From Anaerolineae bacterium (GTDB lineage Bacteria; Chloroflexota; Anaerolineae; Anaerolineales; UBA11579): a DNA stretch of 64,000 bases. Below the pieces are notes generated by a model. That model ran no database searches. It had not been told where the DNA came from and was given only the letters and a program-made list of their open reading frames with translations. Below, piece after piece: positions 1 to 8,675 of this stretch. Within the stretch, counting starts at the first letter, position 1, and each line of letters begins with the position of its first letter. The stretch lies in the NCBI GenBank assembly GCA_004297445.1, contig SCUK01000071.1, positions 1-64,000 on the forward strand, in the 5' to 3' direction. Made by a program: the position numbers and the translations under genes.

Positions 1-167
1 ATGATAAAGTCGAGTGATCGGCATCGTTTACTCCGCTTCTAAAATGGTTGCGTAAACTCATTTTATGGCAGAACCGGTGCCGATCGCTCCTTTTTCACTA
101 AACTGTCAGGTGGCTAGATTAGTAAGTAATTATTGCTTTGTTGCAGATATACATAAACGTGAATCTT

Positions 168-269
168 GTCATTCCGAGCACAGCGAGGAATCGCGTCCGA
201 CATCCTTCTGCCAGACCGGCATGCTGGAAAACAACCCGACTCGCGACCCTTCGCTTCGCTCAGGGTGAC
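168..269. repeat. Dispersed imperfect inverted repeat (GTCATTCCGAGC type)
   Basis: The left arm begins GTCATTCCGAGCACAGCGAG and the right arm, read on the other strand, begins GTCACCCTGAGCGAAGCGAA, so the two arms form an imperfect inverted repeat around about 40 bases. A related element lies at 61227-61290. The rest of the stretch 1-374 shows no credible gene; 325-371 holds further short repeated words (ACTGATTACTGATACC, GATTCCTGATT) like those in other gaps of this window. No transposase is nearby. Confidence 0.6.
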
Positions 270-374
270 AGGACTTTGCATATAGGCATCTCTGCAACAG
301 AGCAGGTAGTAATCTCAAGGGTTGGAACGATACTGATTACTGATACCCGATTCCTGATTGACGAACTCTCGGGT

Positions 375-944
375 TTATTCAAACTCTATCCTGTCACCTT
401 CCATGCTGGCGATGCTGACCAGCGCATGAATCGGCACGCTCAGTGGCGAGAGCAGTTCGCGGCCGCCCTCAAAGGATTTCTCCACCAGCGCGCCGATGCC
501 GACCACGACCGCGCCGGCGGTGGTGGCGAGGCGCACCAGCCCCTGAATGGTTGCGCCGCTGGCGAGGAAGTCGTCGATGATGAGCACCCGCTCGCCGCCT
601 GCCAGGTACTCCGGCGAGACGATGAGTTCCACGTTTCGGCCCTTGGTGTGCGAAGGCGCGAGGGTGAGGAATACCTGGTCCGGCATGGTGATGGGCTTGT
701 TCTTGCGGGCGTAGACCACCGGCAGGCCCATGTGGCGGGCGGCGAAGACCGCCGGGGCGATGCCGCTGATCTCGGCGGTGAGGATTTTGGTGGCGTTCAC
801 ATCGGCGAACAGGCGGGCGAACTCGGCGCCGCAGGCGTCCATCAGCACGGCGTCCACCTGGTGGTTAATGAAGCCGTCCACTTTCAGGATGCCGCCGCCC
901 AGATTTTTGCCGTCCTTGCGGATGCGGTCTTTCAGCAGTTGCAT
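375..944 (-). CDS. xpt: Xanthine phosphoribosyltransferase
   Basis: Purine salvage enzyme that transfers the phosphoribosyl group of PRPP to xanthine to form XMP in the cytoplasm. The 189-residue protein has the usual Xpt length. The PRPP-binding loop VLIIDDFLASGAT is clear, as is the N-terminal start MQLLKDRIRKDGK typical of Xpt. I start at 944 rather than at the in-frame ATG at 977, because a GGAGG Shine-Dalgarno lies just upstream of 944 and the extra residues do not belong to the family. The gene stands alone, divergent from maf. I saw no purine riboswitch upstream. Confidence 0.92.
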   Translation of the reverse strand: MQLLKDRIRKDGKNLGGGILKVDGFINHQVDAVLMDACGAEFARLFADVNATKILTAEISGIAPAVFAARHMGLPVVYARKNKPITMPDQVFLTLAPSHTKGRNVELIVSPEYLAGGERVLIIDDFLASGATIQGLVRLATTAGAVVVGIGALVEKSFEGGRELLSPLSVPIHALVSIASMEGDRIEFE

Positions 945-1086
945 GGCTGTGCCTCCGGATGTAACGCGATTGTACAATGGAAGTGAACCCGCCAGAAAGC
1001 GGCTGCGCCGTTCTCCATCATCCCTTTGGGGGATACGCCTCCGCGGCGCCTGCCTTAGAATCGGGGCATGTTAGAATCGACCAGTT

Positions 1087-1785
1087 ATGCAACCCCTCAC
1101 CATTCACGCGCCTGAATCCATGACCGCACCATCCAGCCTCATTCTCGCATCGGCTTCGCCGCGCCGCCGCCAACTGTTGGCGCTGGGCGGCTGGTCGTTT
1201 GCCGTGCTGGCCGCCGACGTGGACGAAATGCCGCACCCGGATGAACCGCCCGGTGATTATGTGCTGCGCCTCGCGGCTGAAAAAGCCCGCGCCGTGGCGG
1301 CCGGCAGCCCGCAGGCCTGGGGCGTGGTGGCCGCAGACACCACCGTGGTGGACGGCGGCCAAATTCTGGGCAAACCCGCCAACGCCGCCGAAGCCGAAGC
1401 CATGCTGCGCCAACTGCGCGGCCGCACGCACCAGGTGCTCACCGGCATCGCCGTGTTGCGCCTGGCCGATGGCCTGCTGAAAACCGAACTGGCCGCCACC
1501 GATGTGCCGATGCGCGCCTACAGCGACGGCGAAATGCACGCCTATATCGCCAGCGGCGACCCGTTTGACAAGGCCGGCGGCTATGCCATCCAGCATCCTG
1601 AATTCCGGCCGGTGGATGCGCTTTCTGGATGTTATGCCAACGTGGTGGGCCTGCCGCTGTGCCACCTGACGCGCCTGCTCACGGGGCTGGGCCTGCCGCC
1701 GCGTGCGGATGTGCCTGCCGCGTGCCAGCCCGCTTTGGAATACGATTGCCCGGTCTTCAGCCGGATTTTGGAAGGAACTTTATGA
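1087..1785 (+). CDS. maf: Maf-family nucleoside triphosphate pyrophosphatase
   Basis: House-cleaning pyrophosphatase of the Maf/HAM1-like family that hydrolyses non-canonical or excess dNTP/NTP to the monophosphate. The signature LILASASPRRRQLL lies at the N terminus, followed by VVAADTTVV and the GGYAIQ motif, all conserved in Maf. A second in-frame ATG at 1120 lies closer to the conserved core and may be the true start; neither has a strong Shine-Dalgarno. The stop codon overlaps the ATG of the next gene (ATGA), so the penicillin-binding protein is translationally coupled, linking this gene to cell-wall growth as often seen for maf. Confidence 0.9.
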   Translation: MQPLTIHAPESMTAPSSLILASASPRRRQLLALGGWSFAVLAADVDEMPHPDEPPGDYVLRLAAEKARAVAAGSPQAWGVVAADTTVVDGGQILGKPANAAEAEAMLRQLRGRTHQVLTGIAVLRLADGLLKTELAATDVPMRAYSDGEMHAYIASGDPFDKAGGYAIQHPEFRPVDALSGCYANVVGLPLCHLTRLLTGLGLPPRADVPAACQPALEYDCPVFSRILEGTL

Positions 1786-4061
1786 AGAATAGGATCTTGA
1801 GACCGCTGGCCCTGGTCGTGCTCTTGTTCACCGCTGCCTGCAGCCTGTTCGGTTCGGCGGATGGCGGGGAGTCCCTCACCCCCCAGCCTACCGGCCAGGT
1901 GCAGGTGCTCACCACCGCAGTGCCGCCGGTGGAGGCCGCCGCCCGCGCTTACCTGGATGCCTGGGCGGCCTTCGACTATGAAAACATGTACGCCCTGCTC
2001 ACCCAGTTGAGCCGGGACGCGATGACCTTCGAGCAATACGAAGAACGCTACGTAAATGTGGCGCTGGAAGCCACGCTCACCAGCGTGGAATACGAAATCC
2101 TGCAATCATTGGTTAACCCGGCCAACGCCCAGGTGGCGTACCGCGTCACGTTGAACTCGGCGCTGGTGGGGCCCATCACCCGCGACACGACGATGGGTCT
2201 CAGTCTGGAAGCCGGCGTCTGGCATGTGGTGTGGGACGATAGCCTGATTCTGCCGGAACTGGCAGGCGGCAACACCCTGTCCATGCAGCGGTTTGAGCCC
2301 ACCCGCGGCCAGATTTACGATATCAACGGGCAGATACTGGCCGGCGATTCGGAAGCGGTGGCGGTGCAGGTCATCCCCAGCAATATCGTGGAGGAAGACT
2401 CAGACGGCCTGGTCTCGCAACTGTCCGCTCTTGTGGGCGTACGCGGCTCCATCCTGTCCGACTTGATTTTCGATGAAGACGCGCCATTCCTGGTGCCCAT
2501 CGGCGTGGTCTCGGCAGATGAGTTCGAGGCGCGCGAGCAATTCCTGGAACCCTATTTCAACTACATCCGTTTCGACCGTTACTTCACCCGCCTGTACCCG
2601 CTGGGCAGCGGCGGCGCGCACGCCATTGGTTATGTGGGGCAGGTGGGCGCGGAAGAAGCCGAAGAACTTTCGCGCCAGGGCGTGCCGATTGACGCCGTCA
2701 TCGGCAAGCTGGGCATCGAGCGCTGGGGCGAGACGTACCTGGCCGGCCAGCGCGGCGGTGAGCTGTACGTTATCAGCCCGGAGGGCCAGCGCGTCACCAT
2801 CCTGGCGCGGCGCGATGCCCAGGCCGCCCAGTCCATCACCCTGACGCTCGACCGCGACTTGCAGGGCGAAACGCAACTCGCCATCAAGGACTTCACCGCC
2901 GCGGCCGTGGTGCTGGAACGCGATACCGGTCGCATCCTGGCGATGGCGTCTTCCCCGGCCTTCGACCCGAACAGCGCGGACTTCGCCAACCCGGTGAGCC
3001 AGTGGAGCACTTACTTCCCGGATGACGCCGGCCGCTTCTTCAACCGCGCCACCGAGGGGCAGTACCCGCCCGGCTCGGTGTTCAAAATGGTTCCGTTTGC
3101 CGCGGCGCTGGAAAGCGAACTCTACACGGTGGAGAGCAGTTATTTCTGCGGTCACACCTGGACCGGCCTCGGCGAGGACTCGCCGCTGGAAGACTGGACG
3201 CTGGCCAAGGGCCTGCCCGCCAGCGGCGAACTCACCCTGCCGCAGGCGCTGATGCGTTCGTGCAACCCATGGTTTTACGAAATCGGTCTGTCACTGTATA
3301 GCAATGGCTTCCCTGACCTCATCGCCGAGACCGCCCGCGCTTTCGGGCTGGGCAGCCCGACCGGATTGGAAACCCTGACCGAGGCCTCCGGCCAGATCAC
3401 CACGCCGAACACCTCCACCACCGACTCGGCGCCGCCGTTCAACGCCGCCCAGCAGGCCATCGGCCAGAGCGACACACTGGTGACTCCGCTGCAAATGGCG
3501 GTGCTTGCGGCGGCCATCGGCAATGGCGGCACACTTTACCAGCCGCAACTGGTGGAACAGGTGGTCAGCACCGACGGTCAGGCCATCCTGGCGTTTGAGC
3601 CGGAAGTGACGGCCACCCTGCCGCTCAGCGAGCAAATCCTTGGCGCGATCCAGGATGCCTTGCGCCTGGTGGTGAACGACCCGCGCGGCACCGCCTACCG
3701 GCGCTTCTCCGGCTTCTCGATTGTGGTGTACGGCAAGACCGGTACGGCCTCGGTGGGGCCGGGCATCACGCCACATGCCTGGTTTGTGGGCTACACCAAC
3801 CAGGGCCGCGAGGACCTGCCGGATATCGCCATCGCCGTAGTGGTGGAGAATATCGGTGAAGGCTCGGACTTCGCTGCGCCCATGTTCCGCCGCATCGTGG
3901 AGGCTTATTTCTTCGGCAGCCCGCAGATTCCGTACCCGTGGGAGTCGCAGATCGGCGTCCTTGACCCGGAATTCTTCAACCCCTCGCCCACGCCGGGACC
4001 CGACGAAGAGGGCGGCGATGGGGGCGATGGCGGCCCAATCATCGTGACGCCGTCTCCGTGA
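1782..4061 (+). CDS. Class B penicillin-binding protein (lipoprotein transpeptidase)
   Basis: Peptidoglycan DD-transpeptidase anchored outside the membrane. A lipoprotein signal peptide ends in FTAAC with Cys20. It is followed by an NTF2-like domain (about 45-160, as in MecA/PBP2a-type proteins), a PBP dimerisation domain (about 175-380) and the transpeptidase domain with all three active-site motifs: S432-V-F-K435, S493-C-N495 and K652-T-G654. The C-terminal tail is Pro/Gly/Asp rich. The ATG at 1782 overlaps the maf stop; an upstream in-frame ATG at 1629 lies inside maf and would put about 50 non-family residues before the signal peptide. The NTF2-like N domain resembles low-affinity PBPs, but resistance cannot be claimed from sequence. 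Confidence 0.92.
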   Translation: MKNRILRPLALVVLLFTAACSLFGSADGGESLTPQPTGQVQVLTTAVPPVEAAARAYLDAWAAFDYENMYALLTQLSRDAMTFEQYEERYVNVALEATLTSVEYEILQSLVNPANAQVAYRVTLNSALVGPITRDTTMGLSLEAGVWHVVWDDSLILPELAGGNTLSMQRFEPTRGQIYDINGQILAGDSEAVAVQVIPSNIVEEDSDGLVSQLSALVGVRGSILSDLIFDEDAPFLVPIGVVSADEFEAREQFLEPYFNYIRFDRYFTRLYPLGSGGAHAIGYVGQVGAEEAEELSRQGVPIDAVIGKLGIERWGETYLAGQRGGELYVISPEGQRVTILARRDAQAAQSITLTLDRDLQGETQLAIKDFTAAAVVLERDTGRILAMASSPAFDPNSADFANPVSQWSTYFPDDAGRFFNRATEGQYPPGSVFKMVPFAAALESELYTVESSYFCGHTWTGLGEDSPLEDWTLAKGLPASGELTLPQALMRSCNPWFYEIGLSLYSNGFPDLIAETARAFGLGSPTGLETLTEASGQITTPNTSTTDSAPPFNAAQQAIGQSDTLVTPLQMAVLAAAIGNGGTLYQPQLVEQVVSTDGQAILAFEPEVTATLPLSEQILGAIQDALRLVVNDPRGTAYRRFSGFSIVVYGKTGTASVGPGITPHAWFVGYTNQGREDLPDIAIAVVVENIGEGSDFAAPMFRRIVEAYFFGSPQIPYPWESQIGVLDPEFFNPSPTPGPDEEGGDGGDGGPIIVTPSP

Positions 4062-4079
4062 GGAATAGTACGCATCCCA

Positions 4080-4991
4080 ATGGCTGACACCCTGCGCGGC
4101 CGCATCATCCGTTCGCAATCCGGCTTCTTCACCGTGGCCACCGCGGAAGGCGAAATCACCGCGCATCTGCGCGGGCGTCTCAAGCAGGGCGCAAAGACCG
4201 GCGACCTCATCGCCGTGGGGGATTGGGTGGAGCTGGCGCTGAACACCGGCGATACGCCGATGATTGACCGGGTGGAGGAACGCCAGAGCAAATTCTCACG
4301 AATGGCCCCTTCTGCCCGCGGGGTGTATGAGCAAATCATCGTCGCCAACCCGGACCAGGCGGTGTTCGTTTTCGCCTGCGCCGACCCTACTCCCAAGACC
4401 CGTATGCTGGACCGTTTTCTCATCATCGCCGAAGAGCAGGGACTGCCGCCGCTGGTGGTTGCCAACAAGACCGACCTCGTCGCGTTTGGCGAGGCTGAAA
4501 AGCTCTTCGGCCATTACCCGGAGTTGGGCTACAAGCTTATCTACACCTCCGCCAAAGCGGGCCGCGGCGTGGACGAACTGCGCCGCGCCCTGGCAGGCAA
4601 ATTGAGCGTGTTCGCCGGGCCGTCCGGCGTGGGCAAATCCACCCTGCTGAATGCGGTGCAGCCGGGGCTGGGGTTGGCGGTCAGCGCGGTGAGCGAGGCC
4701 ACCGGCAAGGGCAAGCACACCACCACCGTGCGCGAGCTGTTCGCGCTGGAGGGCGGCGGCTACGTGGCGGATACGCCGGGCCTCAAGGCGCTGGCGTTGT
4801 GGGACATTGAGCCGGAGGAACTGGACGCTTACTTCCCGGAGATGGTTCCGCTGGTGCCGCAGTGCCAGTGGAGTAACTGTACCCATATTGAGGAAACCGG
4901 CTGCGCGGTGCTGGCGGCGGTGGAGGATGGCCGCATTCATCCGGCGCGCTATGACTCGTATGTGAAGTTGCGGGCGGGCGAGGGGGATTGA
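4080..4991 (+). CDS. rsgA: Ribosome small-subunit GTPase A
   Basis: Circularly permuted GTPase that acts late in 30S ribosome maturation. An N-terminal OB-fold (about 1-65) precedes the permuted G motifs: G4 N129KTD, G5 SAK near 157, G1 GPSGVGKST (180-188) and G3 D231TPG. A C-terminal zinc-binding segment carries C262, C267, H269 and C275 in the expected order. The length of 303 residues is normal for the family. The gap to the upstream penicillin-binding gene is 18 bases, so the two are probably co-transcribed. Nothing unusual. Confidence 0.95.
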   Translation: MADTLRGRIIRSQSGFFTVATAEGEITAHLRGRLKQGAKTGDLIAVGDWVELALNTGDTPMIDRVEERQSKFSRMAPSARGVYEQIIVANPDQAVFVFACADPTPKTRMLDRFLIIAEEQGLPPLVVANKTDLVAFGEAEKLFGHYPELGYKLIYTSAKAGRGVDELRRALAGKLSVFAGPSGVGKSTLLNAVQPGLGLAVSAVSEATGKGKHTTTVRELFALEGGGYVADTPGLKALALWDIEPEELDAYFPEMVPLVPQCQWSNCTHIEETGCAVLAAVEDGRIHPARYDSYVKLRAGEGD

Positions 4992-4999
4992 TTCGAATT

Positions 5000-5055
5000 C
5001 ACCACAGATAAACACAGATGGGTTTCTTTGCGAACTTGGCGTTCTTTGCGTGAGA
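5000..5055 (+). repeat. Dispersed intergenic repeat (CACAGATAAACACAGATG / TTTGCG words)
   Basis: This holds ACCACAGATAAACACAGATG followed by TTTCTTTGCG, CTTGGCG and CTTTGCGTGAGA. The same words in the same order occur at 27430-27537, and the TTTGCG part recurs inverted at 59531-59570. It lies just after rsgA and ahead of the T-box leader. Confidence 0.6.
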
Positions 5056-5373
5056 TTGATTTTCCTCTCGTGCGAATCGTAAACTGATACTTGACATCCC
5101 CCGTGCAAAGAGGGTATAAACAGTCCAATTAACAATTCAATATCCCCTTCAAAGACTGTGAAGAGGACGAGTATGCGCCGAAACGGCGGCCCAGAGAGCG
5201 AGCGATTGGTGTGAACCTCGCCCGACACGCCGGCGCAGAATGGACCTCAGAGTCGCAGGGCCAACGGAGAAATCCCAGTAGCCCCCGCCGGAGTTGCCAC
5301 CGTTACCAGGGCAAAGGGTTTATGAACTCGCAGGTGAGTTTCCGAACCCGATACGAGTGAGGCTGGCCTTTCC

Positions 5374-5404
5374 CCCGTCGCAAACACCGGCGGGATTTTT
5401 GTTT
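5374..5404 (+). terminator. Stem III of the T-box with a U-run; possible first terminator
   Basis: CCCGTCG (5374-5380) pairs with CGGCGGG (5388-5394) around a seven-base loop and is followed directly by ATTTTTGTTT. In T-boxes stem III normally precedes the antiterminator and has no U-run, so this may act as an additional terminator. The stem is short (7 bp with one G-U), hence modest confidence. Confidence 0.45.
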
Positions 5405-5452
5405 AATGGACTGGCGATGCCTAACCGGGGTGGTACCGCGGATGTTCCCAGG

Positions 5453-5485
5453 AACGTTCGTCCCCTTAGTGGACGGACGTTTTTT
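5453..5485 (+). terminator. Intrinsic terminator of the T-box leader
   Basis: AACGTTCGTCC (5453-5463) pairs with GGACGGACGTT (5471-5481), with one G-U pair and a seven-base loop, followed by a run of six T. Its 5' strand overlaps the 3' strand of the antiterminator, as required for the T-box switch. Confidence 0.88.
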
Positions 5486-5533
5486 GTTTAAGACTCGCGA
5501 GTAGTGAACAGAGGAAAGGCAAAGGAGTAAGTC

Positions 5534-5704
5534 ATGAATCCGAATGAAACCATTCCGCAGGAAGAACCAGCGGTTAGCGCGCCGGGCGAGGGCAGCCTGC
5601 CCTCGCTGATGGAGGTGCAGGAAAGGCTGGGCCTGTTCGCCGGCCCGCCCGCCGAAGAGCGCATGCAGGCCGCGCTGGAACAAAAGCCGCTGGCATTGGT
5701 GTGA
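5534..5704 (+). CDS. Small protein of unknown function between T-box and trpB
   Basis: A 56-residue ORF beginning MNPNETIPQEEP, with a Shine-Dalgarno AAAGGAG about seven bases upstream of the ATG. The C-terminal half (SLMEVQERLGLF, EERMQAALEQK) looks amphipathic-helical; there is no signal peptide, Cys or Trp. It is the first ORF after the T-box terminator and so should be induced with trpB under Trp starvation. No Trp codon is present, so it is not a classical trp leader peptide. I do not recognise a family. It could be a genuine small protein or a translational spacer. Confidence 0.5.
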   Translation: MNPNETIPQEEPAVSAPGEGSLPSLMEVQERLGLFAGPPAEERMQAALEQKPLALV

Positions 5705-5715
5705 GGAGGTCCGCG

Positions 5716-5739
5716 ATGCGCGTATTCAGACCGCCTTGA
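5716..5739 (+). CDS. Seven-codon micro-ORF with strong Shine-Dalgarno
   Basis: ATG CGC GTA TTC AGA CCG CCT TGA encodes MRVFRPP. GAGGAGGT lies seven bases before the ATG and overlaps the end of the upstream 56-codon ORF. Whether it is translated cannot be told from sequence; the strong ribosome site with no longer frame behind it is the only evidence. It could be the remnant of a longer gene cut by the adjoining repeat. Confidence 0.2.
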   Translation: MRVFRPP

Positions 5740-5743
5740 AGCA

Positions 5744-5835
5744 GGCACGATATTCGTGAGTCCAAATTCCGGGGCCTGTCGAATATCGAATACCTATTCA
5801 CGAATAACGATTATCGAATAACGAATTTCAACGTA
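5744..5835. repeat. AT-rich intergenic inverted repeat (ATTCG-word family)
   Basis: The stretch is built from the words TATTCGTGA, CGAATATCGAATA, TCACGAATAACG and TATCGAATAACGAA, so ATTCGTGA near 5753 can pair with TCACGAAT near 5799. Similar word sets occur in the gaps at 29541, 33276, 38322 and 39712. It separates the micro-ORFs from trpB. Confidence 0.55.
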
Positions 5836-5857
5836 CGCAACACCCGGAGAAGAAGAA

Positions 5858-7252
5858 ATGAGCCAGTCTGACAACACCAAATTCCTGCTGAAGGAAAGCG
5901 ACCTCCCGAAGCAGTGGTACAACATCAACGCCGACCTGCCCGTGCCGCCCCAGCCGGTGCTGCACCCCGGCACCCAGGAACCGGTGACGCCGGATTTCCT
6001 GGCCGTGCTGTTCCCGATGGAACTGATTTTGCAGGAGGTCAGCACCGAGCGCTACATCGACATCCCCGAAGAAGTGCGCGAGATCTACAAACTTTACCGC
6101 CCCACGCCGCTGCTGCGCGCCCGCCGGCTGGAGAAGGCGCTGGGCACCCCGGCGCACATCTACTACAAGTACGAGGGCGTTTCCCCGGCGGGCAGCCACA
6201 AACCCAACACCGCCATCCCGCAGGCGTTTTACAACAAGGCCGCCGGAACGAAAGCCCTCACCACCGAGACTGGCGCGGGGCAGTGGGGCTCGGCGCTCGC
6301 GATGGCCTGCAACTTCTTTGACCTGGCGCTGGAAGTGTACATGGTCAAAGTCTCCTACCAGCAGAAGCCCTACCGGCGCGTGCTGATGGAAACGTTTGGC
6401 GCGGAAGTATATGCCAGCCCCACCGACCGCACCAACTTCGGTCGTTCGGTGCTGGAGCAGGACGCCGACAACCCCGGCTCGCTGGGCATCGCCATTTCGG
6501 AGGCGGTAGAGGCTGCCGCCACCTCCAACGGGGCCAAGAAATACAGCCTCGGCTCGGTGCTGGGGCATGTGCTGTTGCACCAGTCCGTCATCGGCGAGGA
6601 GGCCCTCAAGCAAATGGACCTGGCCGGTGAATACCCGGATGTGGTCATTGGTTGCGTGGGCGGCGGCTCGAACTTTGCCGGCATCGCCTACCCGTTCCTG
6701 CGCCAGAACCTGCGCGAGGGCCAGCGCACCCGCCTGCTGGCGGTGGAGCCATCGGCGGCGCCTTCGCTGACGCGCGGCATCTACGCCTTTGATTATGGTG
6801 ACACAGCGCGCATGGCGCCAATCGTCAAGATGCACACCCTGGGGCATTCCTTTGTGCCTGCGCCGATTCACGCTGGCGGCCTGCGCTACCACGGCATGGC
6901 CCCCAGCCTGTGCGCTCTGTACGAAGCCGGGCACATCGAGGCGCGGGCCGTGCCGCAGATTCCCACCTTTGAGGCCGCCGCCCAGTTCGCGCGGGCGGAA
7001 GGCATTCTGCCCGCGCCGGAGTCGGCGCACGCCATCCGCGCGGCGATTGATGAAGCGCTGGAGGCCAAAGAGAAAGGGGAGAAGCGCGTCATCCTGTTCA
7101 ACCTGTCCGGCCACGGCCACTTTGACCTGGGCGCCTACGAACATTTCAATGCCGGATTCCTGGAGAACTACGAGTATCCGTCCGAGAAGGTGCAGGCGGC
7201 GCTGGCCGACCTGCCAAAAGTGAACCTGCCGGAGGCCGTACCCGCCACATAA
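5858..7252 (+). CDS. trpB: Tryptophan synthase beta chain (TrpB2-type)
   Basis: PLP enzyme that condenses indole with serine to give tryptophan. The 464-residue length and the N-terminal extension match the TrpB2 / TrpB-like branch rather than the classical 400-residue TrpB1. The PLP lysine is K115 in GSHKPN; the phosphate-binding glycine motif GCVGGGSN is present, and the substrate motif ETGAGQWG replaces the TrpB1 form. No trpA lies next to it, in line with TrpB2 enzymes, which often stand apart and may salvage free indole. An upstream Trp T-box controls it. The ATG follows GGAGAAGAAGAA. Confidence 0.93.
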   Translation: MSQSDNTKFLLKESDLPKQWYNINADLPVPPQPVLHPGTQEPVTPDFLAVLFPMELILQEVSTERYIDIPEEVREIYKLYRPTPLLRARRLEKALGTPAHIYYKYEGVSPAGSHKPNTAIPQAFYNKAAGTKALTTETGAGQWGSALAMACNFFDLALEVYMVKVSYQQKPYRRVLMETFGAEVYASPTDRTNFGRSVLEQDADNPGSLGIAISEAVEAAATSNGAKKYSLGSVLGHVLLHQSVIGEEALKQMDLAGEYPDVVIGCVGGGSNFAGIAYPFLRQNLREGQRTRLLAVEPSAAPSLTRGIYAFDYGDTARMAPIVKMHTLGHSFVPAPIHAGGLRYHGMAPSLCALYEAGHIEARAVPQIPTFEAAAQFARAEGILPAPESAHAIRAAIDEALEAKEKGEKRVILFNLSGHGHFDLGAYEHFNAGFLENYEYPSEKVQAALADLPKVNLPEAVPAT

Positions 7253-7257
7253 CATTT

Positions 7258-7396
7258 ACCCACCTGGCGGCAATTGTATTGCCGGGTGGGTCCGCTATCA
7301 TCCCCTTCCTCCTCCATTGAGGGCGTCCCGATCAACGCCCTCCAGTCATTCTTCCTCTCTCTCCTTGTGCACTCGGCCCGCTACGGCGGGCCGTTT
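7258..7396 (+). terminator. Three tandem hairpins after trpB
   Basis: Three palindromes stand in a row. ACCCACCTGGCGGCAA pairs with TTGCCGGGTGGGT (7258-7291). GAGGGCGT pairs with AACGCCCTC (about 7318-7342). CGGCCCGC pairs with GCGGGCCG followed by TTT (7374-7396). The third has the best terminator form. Together they should end trpB transcription before the padR promoter at 7407. Confidence 0.65.
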
Positions 7397-7406
7397 GCAT
7401 TGCCTG

Positions 7407-7450
7407 TTGACAACAGCCCTGTAATTCTCTACTATATCGGTATTCGATAT
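7407..7450 (+). promoter_or_regulatory. padR promoter with PadR-type operator
   Basis: TTGACA (7407-7412), a 17-base spacer and TACTAT (7430-7435) make a good sigma-70 promoter. The palindrome ATATCG-GTATT-CGATAT (7434-7450) overlaps the -10 and start site and resembles the ATAT/ATAT palindromes bound by PadR repressors. Because the first gene is a PadR protein, autorepression is the simplest reading. Confidence 0.7.
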
Positions 7451-7464
7451 ATCAGGAGGACGCA

Positions 7465-7827
7465 TTGGCCCAATCTACCTCCCCCCATTCCTTCCTGCCG
7501 CTGCCCCCGGCGGCCTTCAATATCCTGCTTTCGCTGGCGGATGGTGAAAAACATGGTTACGCCATCATGCTGGACGTGGAAGCCAGCACCGGCGGCCAGA
7601 TGCGCCTGGGTCCGGGCACGCTGTACGGCAACATAAAACGATTGCTGGAATCCGGCCTCATTGAAGAAACCGATGAACGGCCTGACCCGGCGCTGGACGA
7701 TGAGCGCCGCCGTTATTACCGCCTGGCCTCCCTGGGGCGCAGAGTGCTCAAGGCCGAGGCGGAACGACTGGAAGCCCAGGTGGCGCTTGCCCGCGCCCGC
7801 GCCGTGCTGGGCGGGGAGGCGCGATGA
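7465..7827 (+). CDS. PadR-family transcriptional repressor
   Basis: A winged-helix DNA-binding protein of 120 residues, the length of small PadR proteins (subfamily 2 like). The pattern FNILLSLADGEKHGYAIM, GPGTLYGNIKRLLESGLI and RRYYRLASLGRRVL is diagnostic, with a C-terminal dimerisation helix. The start is TTG at 7465, seven bases after the strong Shine-Dalgarno AGGAGGA. Its stop overlaps the ATG of the next gene, so it heads an operon of membrane proteins. It probably represses this operon from the palindrome at 7434-7450. The ligand is unknown. Confidence 0.88.
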   Translation: MAQSTSPHSFLPLPPAAFNILLSLADGEKHGYAIMLDVEASTGGQMRLGPGTLYGNIKRLLESGLIEETDERPDPALDDERRRYYRLASLGRRVLKAEAERLEAQVALARARAVLGGEAR

Positions 7828-8675
7828 ACACCGCGCCGCGCCGTCCAGTGCAGTTGTACCGCGCCCTGCTGGCCGCTTACCCGCGCGAATTCCGCGGCGA
7901 ATATGGCGCGGCGATGCAGCAATTGTTCGTCGACCAGTATCGCCGCGCCCGCACGCCAGGCGAACGCACGGCCCTGTGGTTGCGAACGCTGGCTGACACT
8001 GCCATGGCGGCTATCTCCGAGTGGTTGAAGGCGTGGCGCACCGCCCCCCCGGCGGCGCGGCTGGTGCGGGCGGCAGGCATCCTGTTCATCATCGGTGGAA
8101 TCTTTGTGCCGCTGGCCTGGTGGCTCGGCACCCTGCGGCCCAGCTTTGACTATCCCTATCGCTACCAGCCGTTTGTTCAGGATGTTCTGGCGCCGGCGTT
8201 GTTCATGGCGGCGCTCACGGCCTTCACCGGCGGGGCCATCTGCCTGTTGCTGGGGATGTGGCCCGCCGCCAACGGCCACCAGCGGCTGGCGCTGTTAAGC
8301 AGTGCGTTGGGTAGCACGGCCAGTATCGTGGGCTGGGGGGCGCTGGGATTGCAGTTGGGCGATAGCTGGTGGTCGTTTGCCATGGGCGGATTGACGCTGT
8401 TTTTCCTGGGCGTGCTGTGGGCCGGGCTGGCCGCCGATGCCCGCAACCCCCTGCCGCACGCGCCCGGGGCATGGGTGCTCGCCGGCCTGTGGATTCCGGT
8501 GAGTGCGCTGGCTGGAGCAGTGTATGAAATGGTCACCGGCCGCTGGCTGGACGGTCCGGACTGGGTCTTTGGCCTGGCGCTGATGCTTACCAGCCTGGGG
8601 ATGCTGTGGGTGGGCCGTGGGCTGGCGCAGATGCCTGTGCAAGCAGCGCGTGCGCAGGATGGCGGTGACGCATGA
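7824..8675 (+). CDS. Membrane protein with permease-prefix-like N terminus
   Basis: A 283-residue protein. The N-terminal ~70 residues (LYRALLAAYPREFRGEYGAAM) resemble the cytosolic helical segment often found before FtsX-type permeases and on small proteins encoded after PadR regulators. About six hydrophobic segments follow. It overlaps padR by four bases (ATGA) and the next gene likewise, so translation is coupled. Function unknown; no transporter signature beyond the prefix. Confidence 0.6.
   Translation: MNTAPRRPVQLYRALLAAYPREFRGEYGAAMQQLFVDQYRRARTPGERTALWLRTLADTAMAAISEWLKAWRTAPPAARLVRAAGILFIIGGIFVPLAWWLGTLRPSFDYPYRYQPFVQDVLAPALFMAALTAFTGGAICLLLGMWPAANGHQRLALLSSALGSTASIVGWGALGLQLGDSWWSFAMGGLTLFFLGVLWAGLAADARNPLPHAPGAWVLAGLWIPVSALAGAVYEMVTGRWLDGPDWVFGLALMLTSLGMLWVGRGLAQMPVQAARAQDGGDA

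Larger units (their letters stand above)
5150..5485 (+). promoter_or_regulatory. T-box leader, tryptophan type (TGG specifier)
   Basis: Transcription-attenuation leader that reads uncharged tRNA. The conserved T-box sequence GGGTGGTACCGCGG lies at 5428-5441. Stem I has the loop-E pattern AGTA opposite GAA: GAC-GAGTAT-GCGCCG near 5167-5180 pairs with CGGCGC (5231-5236) and GTC. The codon in the specifier position is TGG (5241-5243, context AGAA-TGG-ACCTC), which decodes Trp. The next full-length gene is trpB, so tRNA-Trp sensing fits. The antiterminator would pair GGGG at 5427-5430 with CCCC at 5462-5465, which also forms part of the terminator. Limits of stem I are approximate. Confidence 0.9.

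Noticed and set aside
138-986. Long plus-strand frame opposite xpt
   Set aside because: It is antisense to xpt, has Arg/His/Gly-rich shadow composition and no recognisable motif.
5828-7255. 475-codon minus-strand frame opposite trpB
   Set aside because: It mirrors the full trpB gene; the codon pattern of high-GC genes opens such antisense frames. trpB motifs are unambiguous.
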